DNA from: Kistimonas asteriae
Lineage (GTDB): Bacteria; Pseudomonadota; Gammaproteobacteria; Pseudomonadales; Endozoicomonadaceae
Assembly (NCBI RefSeq): GCF_018263925.1
Contig: NZ_JAEVHF010000005.1
Coordinates: 186,001 to 250,000 of the forward strand
DNA: 64,000 nt
Reading direction: 5' to 3'
A program made the translations under genes and the position numbers. The notes under the pieces are model-generated. The model saw only the letters and a list, made by a program, of their open reading frames with translations. It ran no database searches and had not been told where the DNA came from. Positions 39,242-48,135 of this stretch are shown here, piece after piece (within the stretch, counting starts at the first letter, position 1; each line of letters begins with the position of its first letter).

Positions 39242-40614
39242 CCGCCTCCGGTGAGGCTGCTGCTTTGACACTGGCAGAACGGATCAACGCACTGCCGGTT
39301 GCCCGTATCTACGGCCGGCTGACCAAAATGACCGGACTGGTGCTGGAGGCTTCCGGCTGCCAGCTGGCGGTGGGTGACCGTTGCCGGATAGAGTCCCGCC
39401 GTGAGCAACGCTGCATTGAAGCCGAAGTGGTGGGCTTTAATGATTCCGTCCATTTCCTGATGTCACTGGGCAATGCCAGCGGCCTGCAACCCGGCGACAG
39501 GGTACTGCCCCTCGGTCACGACATGGCCATTCCGGTCGGCAACCACTTCCTGGGGCGCGTCATCAATGGACTGGCGGAGCCACTGGATAACCATGGGGCC
39601 ATTCGGCCGGACGAAACCATCCCCCTGAGCAGTCCGCCGATCAACCCGCTGCATCGCAAACCCATTACTGATCCCCTGGATGTCGGCGTCAGAGCCATCA
39701 ACGGCCTGCTGAGTGTCGGCAAGGGGCAGCGGCTGGGACTGATGGCCGGCAGTGGTGTCGGCAAAAGTATCCTGCTGAGCATGATGACCCGCAATACCAC
39801 GGCGGATATCACCGTTGTCGGCATGATTGGTGAGCGGGGCCGTGAGGTGAAGGAATTTATCGAACAAACCCTGGGACCAGAGGGGCTGGCACGAACGGTG
39901 GTTATTGCTGCTCCTGCCGATGAATCCCCGGTCATGCGCCTGCGTGCCGCACAGCTCTGTCACCGCATGGCAGAATACTATCGCGACCGTGGTCAGGATG
40001 TTCTGCTGTTGATGGACTCCCTGACCCGCTACGCCCAGGCACAGCGGGAAATCGCGCTATCCGTTGGCGAGCCTCCTGCCACCCGGGGATATACACCCTC
40101 CGTTTTCAGCCAGATTCCCAAACTGGTAGAACGGGCTGGCAACGGGATAGAGGGAAGCGGTTCCATCACCGCCTTTTACACGGTCCTGTCGGAAGGTGAT
40201 GATCTCCAGGATCCTGTCGCAGATGCCGCTCGCTCAATTCTGGACGGCCATATCGTCCTCAGCCGTGAGCTGGCCGACAGCGGTCACTATCCTGCCATTG
40301 ATGTCGAAGCCTCCATCAGTCGGGCCATGCCGCAGGTCGCTGATGAAACACAACAGAAAGCAGCCCAGGTCTTCCGACACTATTACTCACGCTATCACCA
40401 GTTCCGGGACATGATGGCCATCGGCGCCTACCAGCGTGGTGCCGATCCCGAGCTGGATCGTGCCATTCAGCTCTACCCGCTGATGCAGGGCTATCTCAAG
40501 CAGGGCATGTATGAACGGATTGACCATGCCAGCTGTATCCAGCAGCTCTACTCACTGTGGCAGGGCGGCACCACGCCCACGCCAGCCCCTGATAACGATA
40601 CGGAGGTCGCATGA
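39238..40614 (+). CDS. fliI: Flagellum-specific ATPase FliI
   Basis: A 458-residue hexameric ATPase of the type III export apparatus. Walker A is AGSGVGKS (about residues 172-179) and the Walker B region is VLLLMDSLTRYAQAQREI (about 256). MIGERGREVKEFI and PATRGYTPSVFSQIPKLVERAG are conserved family blocks. It overlaps fliH and fliJ by four bases at each end, so the three are translationally coupled. Confidence 0.96.
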   Translation: MTASGEAAALTLAERINALPVARIYGRLTKMTGLVLEASGCQLAVGDRCRIESRREQRCIEAEVVGFNDSVHFLMSLGNASGLQPGDRVLPLGHDMAIPVGNHFLGRVINGLAEPLDNHGAIRPDETIPLSSPPINPLHRKPITDPLDVGVRAINGLLSVGKGQRLGLMAGSGVGKSILLSMMTRNTTADITVVGMIGERGREVKEFIEQTLGPEGLARTVVIAAPADESPVMRLRAAQLCHRMAEYYRDRGQDVLLLMDSLTRYAQAQREIALSVGEPPATRGYTPSVFSQIPKLVERAGNGIEGSGSITAFYTVLSEGDDLQDPVADAARSILDGHIVLSRELADSGHYPAIDVEASISRAMPQVADETQQKAAQVFRHYYSRYHQFRDMMAIGAYQRGADPELDRAIQLYPLMQGYLKQGMYERIDHASCIQQLYSLWQGGTTPTPAPDNDTEVA

Positions 40615-41051
40615 GCACATCGGTACAACTTCTGGAGAAATGCCTGGATATTCAGCAGCAACGTTACCGTGAGGCGATGAAAAAAGCGCTCCAGTCGGAG
40701 CAGAGCCTCAATCAACAGCGTGACCAGCTGACCTACCTGCAACAGGCCATCAATGACTACAGGACGGACACCAATACCCAGGTGACGCCAATGTCCGTGG
40801 TCAACCTGATCCGCTTTCGGAACCTGCTCCAGCAGGTGGCTGACTTGCAGCACCAGCGGGTCAACCGTGGTGAAGAGGAATACAACCAGCTCAGCCTGCA
40901 GGCCGCGGGTGAGCACCGCAAGCTCAAGGCGATGGAAAAATTACTGGAAAAAATGCACCAGAAAAGTCGCCTGAAGCTTGTAAAGAATGAACAGAAGATG
41001 CTGGATGATCATGCCATCCGGCAATATATCGATCAGCGTCAGGATGCCTGA
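40611..41051 (+). CDS. fliJ: Flagellar export protein FliJ
   Basis: A 146-residue protein predicted to be a long antiparallel coiled coil (charged heptads such as LQSEQSLNQQRDQLTYLQQAIND and EHRKLKAMEKLLEKMHQKSR). FliJ links FliI to the FlhA export gate. Sequence conservation in FliJ is low, so the call depends on the coiled coil, size and position after fliI. It ends exactly where the convergent flgN ends. Confidence 0.82.
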   Translation: MSTSVQLLEKCLDIQQQRYREAMKKALQSEQSLNQQRDQLTYLQQAINDYRTDTNTQVTPMSVVNLIRFRNLLQQVADLQHQRVNRGEEEYNQLSLQAAGEHRKLKAMEKLLEKMHQKSRLKLVKNEQKMLDDHAIRQYIDQRQDA

Positions 41052-41057
41052 TCAGGC
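41046..41057. other. 12-bp perfect palindrome holding both stop codons
   Basis: GCCTGATCAGGC contains the fliJ stop (TGA, plus strand) and the flgN stop (TGA, minus strand) back to back, so both proteins end in Ala. The short palindrome has no loop and is unlikely to form a stable terminator. Confidence 0.8.
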
Positions 41058-41537
41058 ACGGTCGATATTCCTAGGGTGGCTGGCGCGTTCCAGCTGCCCC
41101 CCCTGGTTATACCCGGCCCTGGCGACCGAGTTACCCCAGAATAACTCCACCAGCCGCGCCGTGGCGGAACGTAACCGTCCCTGCAGGCGGCCATTCATCA
41201 GGTTCATCTCACGACAGCGTACCATCTGCTTTCGGATGGTTGTCCACAGCTCACGTGCGTCTCCCTGAACCCCTGCAGGCAATCCGGCAATCCACTGATT
41301 CATTCCCGCCATATCAGCCGTCAATCCCTGGGATACCAGGAGCTGGTTTCTCTGTAATGCATCCGTTTCCAGCTCTTCAATCAACCCTGCCAGCCGACTG
41401 CTTTCCTGCTCCAGGGAGACCATATCCCGCGCCAGCAGGTACTGGTATTGCTGCTCCAGTAATTGCTCCATCTGGGTCAAAAGGCGGTTGGTTTGACGCA
41501 GGGCTGTGAGCGTCGCGTCGGAGGCTGTAGCGGTCAT
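41052..41537 (-). CDS. flgN: Flagellar chaperone FlgN
   Basis: A 161-residue helical protein of FlgN type (LRQTNRLLTQMEQLLEQQYQYLLARDMVSLEQESSRLAGLI). FlgN chaperones the hook-filament junction proteins FlgK and FlgL during export. Its start overlaps the flgM stop by four bases. Its stop codon abuts the fliJ stop on the other strand with no spacer. Confidence 0.82.
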   Translation of the reverse strand: MTATASDATLTALRQTNRLLTQMEQLLEQQYQYLLARDMVSLEQESSRLAGLIEELETDALQRNQLLVSQGLTADMAGMNQWIAGLPAGVQGDARELWTTIRKQMVRCREMNLMNGRLQGRLRSATARLVELFWGNSVARAGYNQGGQLERASHPRNIDRA

Positions 41538-41833
41538 GAGTCGATATCCTGAAGGAAACTCTCAAATTGCTGAATCTTTTTGGCCAGCAATTCCCTGTCG
41601 ATGGGCATTTTTCCGGACTGAATGGCTTCCCGTAGTGTCTCTACCTTGGCCATATCAATGACCGGCAGCTGTTCAACCTCATCTTCCAGAATGCCCAGCA
41701 GACGTGCCTGGTCACTCAATTCCAGCCGATCCGTACCGGTAATGGCTGAAGGGGCTGGTACCTGCCGGGTAGCCGTCATCCCCGACAGCCGAGCGCCAGA
41801 ACCCGGCTTATTCACTCCACTTACTCTGGACAT
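41534..41833 (-). CDS. flgM: Anti-sigma-28 factor FlgM
   Basis: A 99-residue protein with the FlgM C-terminal region that binds FliA: DRLELSDQARLLGILEDEVEQLPVIDMAKVETLREAIQSGKMPIDRELLAKKIQQFE. The N-terminal 30 residues are unordered (VSGVNKPGSGARLSG), as usual for this secreted factor. FlgM holds FliA inactive until the hook is finished and FlgM is exported. The cognate fliA lies at 54572. It is followed at once by flgN. Confidence 0.88.
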   Translation of the reverse strand: MSRVSGVNKPGSGARLSGMTATRQVPAPSAITGTDRLELSDQARLLGILEDEVEQLPVIDMAKVETLREAIQSGKMPIDRELLAKKIQQFESFLQDIDS

Positions 41834-41868
41834 GGCAGACTCTTTTTTCCTGATCGTTCTGAATCAAA

Positions 41869-41894
41869 CAATCGGTAATTTTCTGTAAATCTTG
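41869..41894 (-). promoter_or_regulatory. Weak sigma-28-like promoter before flgM
   Basis: Minus-strand CAAGATTT and ACCGATTG spaced 10 bases resemble the FliA consensus (TAAAGTTT, GCCGATAA) mainly in the CCGAT core. It lies 36 bases before the flgM start. The match is poor enough to be chance. Confidence 0.3.
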
Positions 41895-41965
41895 AATCTG
41901 CGAAGGCCAAAACCGGCAAACTTTCGCTGCTTTTCTGACAGCCCTACAGGGGTTCCCTGAGCCGT

Positions 41966-43132
41966 TTAGCGCATGTAATCAAACAGGGACATCCCCTGAA
42001 TTTTGACAAACGTCTGCTGCGCAGCACTAAGGGCCGTCTGCTGCAGGTTGAGCCGGGAGATCGCCTCAGCATAATCCAGGTCTTCCAGACCTGAGCGCAG
42101 CGTCTGATTCATCAAGATGACATCCTCATGGCTGTTGCCAATGGATGACATCGTATTCAGACGCCCACCAATCCGGGTCTGTACCTGCCCGACTTTATCG
42201 ATCGTGTTATCGAGGGTTTTGAGCATGTCACCCAGTACCTCTGCCGGTACAAAGGTTCCCCCGCTGGAGATGTCTGAGGAAAAAGTCGCCAGTGCGGTAA
42301 AAGTATCAACGGCTGTTAACGTAAAACGATCACCTACAGCGGTTGCGCCATCAATTCTGGCCGAGACCACACCGGCAATCGTCAGCTCATCGCCCGTGAC
42401 AGTCGTTGGCAGCAAGACTGCCGGCCCACCATCCTTGGGGGTGGCCGTTGTTGTCCAGGTACCAGCAACATTTTCCACGGAAATACTGTCGTAAAGACTG
42501 AATGCCTGCAGGTCAAGAATGTTCACATCTTCCAGGGTGGCCGTTCCTACTGCGGTGGCTGCCTGAACCCCACTGTTGAAAAAGAGGTCAGACCCCGGAT
42601 CATTAGCCGCGATATCCGTCGTGCCGCTGACTGACACCAGTCGCTGGCCTTCTGAGCCCTGGTATTCATACACCCCCGGCGTTGCTGTCTCGGCTACCGG
42701 TACCGTCTGAGACGTCGTGCCTGAAAAAAAGTACTGGCCATCGGATCGCCGGTAATTAACCAGACTGAGTAATTCATCCAGCTGTTCGCCAATCACGCCG
42801 GCCATGGACTTCAAACCTTCCGGCCCCACGGCCACATTACCGGTCAACACGACGGTTTCACGTATACCCTGAAGGACATTGACCATGTTGGTAAGCAGGG
42901 TTTCCTCCTGCCGTAGCTCATTATCCAGAGCATTAATATTGTCACTGTACTGCTCAAGGAAGGCCACTTCCTTGTTCAGATGCAGTATCTGTACGGCAGC
43001 CAGCGCATCATCAGAAGGCTGCTGCAGCCGTTTGCCTGATGTAATGCCATCATAAGTCTTGGCCAGTTCACTCCCCTGCTGCTGCATGGAAGCAATCATC
43101 GTGTTATTAAACTGCACCGTGCTGACACGCAT
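41966..43132 (-). CDS. flgL: Hook-filament junction protein FlgL
   Basis: A 388-residue junction protein with the flagellin-like N-terminal helix MRVSTVQFNNTMIASMQQQGSELAKTYDGITSGKRLQQPSDDALAAVQ and a C-terminal coiled coil with DYAEAISRLNLQQTALSAAQQTFVKIQGMSLFDYMR. The central surface domain is variable. It is the last gene of the flgBCDEFGHIJKL operon, 15 bases after flgK. Confidence 0.93.
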   Translation of the reverse strand: MRVSTVQFNNTMIASMQQQGSELAKTYDGITSGKRLQQPSDDALAAVQILHLNKEVAFLEQYSDNINALDNELRQEETLLTNMVNVLQGIRETVVLTGNVAVGPEGLKSMAGVIGEQLDELLSLVNYRRSDGQYFFSGTTSQTVPVAETATPGVYEYQGSEGQRLVSVSGTTDIAANDPGSDLFFNSGVQAATAVGTATLEDVNILDLQAFSLYDSISVENVAGTWTTTATPKDGGPAVLLPTTVTGDELTIAGVVSARIDGATAVGDRFTLTAVDTFTALATFSSDISSGGTFVPAEVLGDMLKTLDNTIDKVGQVQTRIGGRLNTMSSIGNSHEDVILMNQTLRSGLEDLDYAEAISRLNLQQTALSAAQQTFVKIQGMSLFDYMR

Positions 43133-43147
43133 GGCGTTACCTCCTTG

Positions 43148-45106
43148 TTACAGCAAACCGATCAGGGTATCGAACACCCGTTGTGCCGATGCGACCACCT
43201 GGGCGCTGGCAGCATATGCCTGTTCAGCCCGGATCAGGGTCATGGCTTCTTCATCCAGGTTGACGCCACTGTAGTTGTTGCGCTCTTCCTGTGCCTTGAG
43301 CAGCATGGAGTTGGTGGTCTCCATGGCCGTGTTGGTTTGAAAGGTCATGACAGCCACTCGCCCCACCAGCTGGCTATAGCCCTCAGACAAGCTGAACTCG
43401 CCGCCAATGACATCACTGGCCTGCAGATCAGCCAGGTTTCTGGCTATCGTGTTATCGCCGGGTGTTGACGTGATGCCGGCCAGCGCCAGCTGTGCCGGGT
43501 TGTCATTGACGACATCAATCTCATCCCCTCCTTGCCGGGTGGGTTGCAGGAGATAAATCTCACCGGTATTGAGGGTGCCGCCATTAATCGTCAGTTGGAG
43601 TCCATCGAAATCCGCAAGAATAGCGCCTGGTGGCGCCGTCGTCGGCACCGTACCGGAACCGACTTGCTGCCCATCGGACTTACGGGTAATACGGTATTCT
43701 GGTGTACCGCCGTTATCGAGAACACGCAATTCATAGTCGCTGGCCGTCAGCTGCTGCGAATCCTGTACGGACAACAGCATGAAAGCATCACTCCCCGCTA
43801 CACTGCTCGCCACTCGAATCCGCTCTGCCGCCGGGATACCGCTGAGAGGAAACTCCACGGTATAGACATCACCGTTCTGAATATTGGCAGGATCCGTAAA
43901 CAACGCCATCTCCAAGCCATCAAAAGAAGGGTTCGTCGAAGACAACGAGGCAACCGTACCACTGGCTACGCTGACACTGTCGATGCTGCGCACAATGTCA
44001 TAATTGCCCCCAGTGACCGTCATCACATATTCACCACCCGCAATAATGCTGGTCTGGCTGGTGACGCTGACCCCAAACTCCGCAGAGCCGGTATTTCCAT
44101 CTGCCGGCACCACTCGGTCCATAGCTGACTGCCAGTTGATATCTGCCATCATCTGACTGGATGGCCAACCCTGTCGGTCTCCAAGATCGAATCCAGCCGA
44201 AAGAATATTGTTTACCTGGTCCGAAAATACCGTCGCCACCCGACCAATCTCATTAAGGGCCGTGCTCAACACACCCGTCTGAAACTCCTGCAGACCACCG
44301 ATGGTGCCACTCACATTGCCTGTCAGCGGAACAACTGAAAACGTATTATCCAGCCCCAGACCTACCACATTGGGATCCAGCGGATCATCAATCACCGTAA
44401 GGCTGTTGTACTGAGATTCCAGTACCAGCGGATGGCCAGAATTCAAGTACACACCTGCCATGCCATCGCCCTGATCCAGTACAGTAATACCAATCAGCCC
44501 CGATAACTCTTCCAGTGCGCGCTCCCGCAAGTCCAGCAGATCATTCGGCTCACCGATCGAATTCTGGGAAGCTCGTATGCTTTCGTTGTACCCGGCAATA
44601 CTGACGACCAGCGAGTTGACTTGCTCAACAGCTGCTTCCATCTGGTTATCCAGCAAGCTGGCCTGCCCTTCCAGCTGCTCATACACGGCGTGGAATTGCT
44701 GCGACAGTGAGCCTGCCTCACTGATGATATTCTGACGCGCGACTGACGAAAGCGGATCAACCGTCGCGGCATTGACAGCCGAAAAAAAACGCTCCAGCCC
44801 CGTCGTCAACACAGAGCTTTCATTCCCCAGATAACTGTCCAGGGAAGACATATAGCCGGCCGCCGTGGCCTTCTGATTGTATACCGTGAGGTTTTCCCGG
44901 ATCTGGGCAGTCAGGAACTCATTATTAATCCGGCGTACATTGCCTGTCGTTACACCATCTCCAACGACGACGCCTGGCGAATTGTAGAGCTGTACATCCT
45001 GACGGGTAAAACCCGGCGTATTGACATTGGTGACATTGTGACTGCTGGTCTCCATCATTCTCTGGGAGGCCAGAATCCCGCTTTTACCAATTTCCAGCAA
45101 ACTCAT
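43148..45106 (-). CDS. flgK: Hook-filament junction protein FlgK
   Basis: A 652-residue protein. The N-terminus has LLEIGKSGILASQRMMETSSHNVTNVNTPGFTRQDVQL, and the C-terminus has NYSGVNLDEEAMTLIRAEQAYAASAQVVASAQRVFDTLIGLL, both hallmarks of FlgK. The middle 300 residues are Ser/Thr-rich and probably form exposed beta domains. It should be the first junction ring on the hook, exported with the help of FlgN. Confidence 0.95.
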   Translation of the reverse strand: MSLLEIGKSGILASQRMMETSSHNVTNVNTPGFTRQDVQLYNSPGVVVGDGVTTGNVRRINNEFLTAQIRENLTVYNQKATAAGYMSSLDSYLGNESSVLTTGLERFFSAVNAATVDPLSSVARQNIISEAGSLSQQFHAVYEQLEGQASLLDNQMEAAVEQVNSLVVSIAGYNESIRASQNSIGEPNDLLDLRERALEELSGLIGITVLDQGDGMAGVYLNSGHPLVLESQYNSLTVIDDPLDPNVVGLGLDNTFSVVPLTGNVSGTIGGLQEFQTGVLSTALNEIGRVATVFSDQVNNILSAGFDLGDRQGWPSSQMMADINWQSAMDRVVPADGNTGSAEFGVSVTSQTSIIAGGEYVMTVTGGNYDIVRSIDSVSVASGTVASLSSTNPSFDGLEMALFTDPANIQNGDVYTVEFPLSGIPAAERIRVASSVAGSDAFMLLSVQDSQQLTASDYELRVLDNGGTPEYRITRKSDGQQVGSGTVPTTAPPGAILADFDGLQLTINGGTLNTGEIYLLQPTRQGGDEIDVVNDNPAQLALAGITSTPGDNTIARNLADLQASDVIGGEFSLSEGYSQLVGRVAVMTFQTNTAMETTNSMLLKAQEERNNYSGVNLDEEAMTLIRAEQAYAASAQVVASAQRVFDTLIGLL

Positions 45107-45132
45107 TGGTGTACTCCTTTACAGCACCCGGA

Positions 45133-45483
45133 TCAGATAGATTGATCAAGCAGGGTGCCTTTCTGGTTATCGGCACCCGCATCCTGCTCATAACCGAACT
45201 GACGCATCATCACATCAGCAAGGCCGAAGGCGCCGGTCTTGCTCATCTCCGTTGCGATCCGGCTGTCCATCAGCGAGTAATACAGCGACATCTCGGAACC
45301 GCCCAGCAGGTCGTCGCCCCCCAGTGTTTCATTGGCCGTTCTGGCGCTTTTGAGCATCATATTGATAAACAGCGACTCAAATGCCCTCGTCGCCTGCTCC
45401 ATGGATTTAGGCTTGTTTTGATGTGTCAGTAAATCGGCGCCTGACACCATGCCTGAATAATCAATGTTCATCCCTGCCTTCAT
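45133..45483 (-). CDS. flgJ: Rod assembly protein FlgJ (short form without muramidase)
   Basis: At 116 residues this is only the rod-capping domain of FlgJ (KSMEQATRAFESLFINMMLKSARTANETLGGDDLLGGSEMSLYYSLMDSRIATEMSKTGAFGLADVMMRQ). Enteric FlgJ is about 310 residues with a C-terminal muramidase, which is missing here without sign of a frameshift. Its start overlaps the flgI stop by four bases. A separate peptidoglycan hydrolase must open the wall for the rod. Confidence 0.9.
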   Translation of the reverse strand: MKAGMNIDYSGMVSGADLLTHQNKPKSMEQATRAFESLFINMMLKSARTANETLGGDDLLGGSEMSLYYSLMDSRIATEMSKTGAFGLADVMMRQFGYEQDAGADNQKGTLLDQSI

Positions 45484-46589
45484 ATGACGATAAGCTCCGC
45501 TCTCAGTGCACCGGCCTGTTTCAGGGCCTGCAGAATAGACATCAGGTCTGCCGGGGAAGCGCCGACACTGTTGATGGCAGAAATAATATCCTGCAGGGAG
45601 GCCTCCTCTGGCAGCATAAACAGCGCCCCTCGCTGCTGTTCAATGGTCACTTCAGTGTTCGGTGTCACTACGGTCTGACCGAGTGATTCCGCTTCAGGCT
45701 GGCTGACATCGGCTCCCTCATTGATTGTGACAATCAGGCTGCCATGGCTGACCGCTGCAGGCAGTACCGTGACATTCTGTCCAATAACCACCGTGCCGGT
45801 ACGGGAGTTGACAATCACCCGGGCCGGCGGTGCGGCTGCATCAACATTCAGATTTTCCAGCACAGCCATAAACGTCACACGTTCACTGCTGTCCGGTGGT
45901 GCAGCAATCACAATGGAAGCGCTGTCACGGGCCCGGGCGACATCTGGACCAAACTTGTGATTGACAGCCTGAACAATCCGGCGGGCTGTACTGAACCCGG
46001 GATCACGCAGGTTCAGGACAATTTCACGGTTTGAGGCAAAGCTGCTCGGCACACCGCGTTCAACGATCGCACCATTAGGAATGCGGCCAACGGTCAGTGT
46101 ATTGATCATCACGCTGGCGCCCCCGCCGCTGGCGCCTGCGCCACCGACCACAAGATCGCCCTGGGCCACGGCATAAATTTCGCCATCGATCCCCTTCAGC
46201 CCCGTCATCAGCAACGTACCGCCACTGAGACTCTTGGCATCCCCAAGAGAAGAAACGCTGATATCAATACGCTGTCCTGGTCGTACAAATGGCGTTAGTG
46301 TGGCATGGACTGAAACAGCGGCAACATTCTTGGACTTGAGATCAGTCCCTGCCTGGGTAACCCCGAATTCCCGTAAAAGATTTTTCAGGGACTGATCAGT
46401 GAATTCAGTGGATTTATCACCCGTGCCATTGAGTCCTACGATCAATCCATAGCCAATCAGCGGGTTATTCCGCACGCCTTGAATATCAACCAGATCCAGC
46501 AAACGCTCAGCTTTTACCGACGCCGCAGTCAGTAATAACAGCAGGCCCAATACAAATGTAATCTGTCGTTTTAAGGCATCCATGCCCAT
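45480..46589 (-). CDS. flgI: Flagellar P-ring protein FlgI
   Basis: A 369-residue periplasmic protein with a signal peptide (ITFVLGLLLLLTAASVKA) and strong FlgI motifs: RLLDLVDIQGVRNNPLIGYGLIVGLNGTGD, MTGLKGIDGEIYAVAQGDL and SINSVGASPADLMSILQALKQAGALRAELIVI. It builds the peptidoglycan-level bushing. It follows flgH by 14 bases. Confidence 0.96.
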   Translation of the reverse strand: MGMDALKRQITFVLGLLLLLTAASVKAERLLDLVDIQGVRNNPLIGYGLIVGLNGTGDKSTEFTDQSLKNLLREFGVTQAGTDLKSKNVAAVSVHATLTPFVRPGQRIDISVSSLGDAKSLSGGTLLMTGLKGIDGEIYAVAQGDLVVGGAGASGGGASVMINTLTVGRIPNGAIVERGVPSSFASNREIVLNLRDPGFSTARRIVQAVNHKFGPDVARARDSASIVIAAPPDSSERVTFMAVLENLNVDAAAPPARVIVNSRTGTVVIGQNVTVLPAAVSHGSLIVTINEGADVSQPEAESLGQTVVTPNTEVTIEQQRGALFMLPEEASLQDIISAINSVGASPADLMSILQALKQAGALRAELIVI

Positions 46590-46603
46590 AACAACTCCTT
46601 AGC

Positions 46604-47317
46604 CTAAAACGGGAAAAATGGACTGTTCAGCACCTTCATCAACCAGCCTGGCTCATGAATATTTTCCTGATACCCCACGCCGGAATACGTAATTCTGGCC
46701 TCTGCCAAACGCCGCGAGGAGACCTCATTGTTGGTATCAATATCTTCCGGTCGGACCAGGCCGCTCAAGCGAACAAACTCGGCTTCATTATTCAGCTTCA
46801 GCCACTTCTCGCCCTTCACCCTCAACGCACCGCTTTTCATAACTTCCATGACCTGAACGGTGACATAGCCGCTCTGAATGCTGTAGCCCCGGGATAGCGC
46901 CGTGTTACCGGTAAAATTTCTGTTGGGAGCCACATTAAATGCCAGAGAGTTAGCACCTCCCAGAATATCAGCCCCTGTTTTACCAAAGATGGTGGGGTCC
47001 GCCATGCTGAGAGTCCCTCGCTTATCAAGGGTCGTATTGGAATCCTTGGTAATTCGGGTACCGTCTTCCAGTTTTACCGTGAGAATGTCCCCGGAACGGT
47101 AGGCCCTGCGATCAGAAAACAGTTGCATGGAGTAGGCTTTGCTAAACAGGCTGCCATGATGATCAACAGACGTATTGACGACGGGTTGCTCCGGTGCCTG
47201 TGCCACAGCCTCTTCTGCCACCGGGATCTGCCGCAGTATTTTCTGCTGTGGGGCGGTGGAACAGCCCACTAATGCCACCAGCCCAATCAACGTCAGAAAG
47301 CAAATACTAATCCTCAT
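46604..47317 (-). CDS. flgH: Flagellar L-ring lipoprotein FlgH
   Basis: A 237-residue outer-membrane lipoprotein. The ATG at 47317 is preferred (GGGGTG upstream) over the GTG at 47323. The lipobox LVGCS follows an N-terminal hydrophobic stretch, and the body has GSLFSKAYSMQLFSDRRAYRSGDILTVKLEDGTRITKDSNT and LVRPEDIDTNNEVSSRRLAEARITYSGVG, typical of FlgH. It forms the outer-membrane ring around the rod. Confidence 0.95.
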   Translation of the reverse strand: MRISICFLTLIGLVALVGCSTAPQQKILRQIPVAEEAVAQAPEQPVVNTSVDHHGSLFSKAYSMQLFSDRRAYRSGDILTVKLEDGTRITKDSNTTLDKRGTLSMADPTIFGKTGADILGGANSLAFNVAPNRNFTGNTALSRGYSIQSGYVTVQVMEVMKSGALRVKGEKWLKLNNEAEFVRLSGLVRPEDIDTNNEVSSRRLAEARITYSGVGYQENIHEPGWLMKVLNSPFFPF

Positions 47318-47319
47318 GA

Positions 47320-48108
47320 TCACCCCAGCGACTGATTGGCAAATTGCATCATCTGGTCGGCAGCGGAAATGACCTTGGAATTCATCTCGTAAGCACGCTG
47401 TACCGAAATCATGTTAACCAGTTCTTCCACCGCGCTGACGTTAGACATTTCCAGGGTAAACTGCTTGATTTTCCCGACGCCGTTGGCGCCTGCCAGATTC
47501 TCCACCGGCGCACCACTGGCAGCGGTTTCAACGTACAGGTTGCCACCCTTTGACTGCAGGCCTGCAGGATTGACGAACGTAATCAATGGAATCTGTCCCA
47601 GGTCAACTGGCTCGACAACACCCGGCAGGGAAGCGACCACGCTGCCGTCTTCACTGATAGTGACAGCCACTGCATCACTGGGAATCTGTATACCGGGCTC
47701 CAGGGGCAGACCGTTGGCGGTCACAATCGTTCCCTCAGCATTCATGTGAAACTGTCCGTTACGGGTATAGGCCTGAGATCCGTCTGCCATCGCGATCTGG
47801 AAAAAACCGCCACCAACAACCGCCATATCCAGTGCCTGTTCGGTCGTCTGGTAGTTCCCTGTGGTGAATATTTTCTGGGTGCCCGTGACCCGGACACCGG
47901 TGCCGACCTGCATCCCGGAAGGCAGGATGTTCTGCTGATCCGCTAACGCCCCCGGCTGCTTTTCAATGTGATAGAAAAGGTCTTCAAAGCTGACCCGGTC
48001 ACGCTTGAATCCAACGGTATTGACGTTAGCGAGATTGTTGGAAATCGTCGCCATATGGCGATCCTGAGCCGCCAGGCCGGTCTTACTGATCCATAAAGCC
48101 GGATTCAT
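47320..48108 (-). CDS. flgG: Distal rod protein FlgG
   Basis: A 262-residue protein with MNPALWISKTGLAAQDRHMATISNNLANVNTVGFKRDRVSFEDLFY at the N-terminus and VEMISVQRAYEMNSKVI-type sequence (LVNMISVQRAYEMNSKVISAADQMM) at the C-terminus, the standard rod-hook signature. It forms the straight distal rod. Its stop nearly touches the flgH start. Confidence 0.96.
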   Translation of the reverse strand: MNPALWISKTGLAAQDRHMATISNNLANVNTVGFKRDRVSFEDLFYHIEKQPGALADQQNILPSGMQVGTGVRVTGTQKIFTTGNYQTTEQALDMAVVGGGFFQIAMADGSQAYTRNGQFHMNAEGTIVTANGLPLEPGIQIPSDAVAVTISEDGSVVASLPGVVEPVDLGQIPLITFVNPAGLQSKGGNLYVETAASGAPVENLAGANGVGKIKQFTLEMSNVSAVEELVNMISVQRAYEMNSKVISAADQMMQFANQSLG

Positions 48109-48135
48109 CGTCCCTGTACCCCTCTGTACTCCCTG

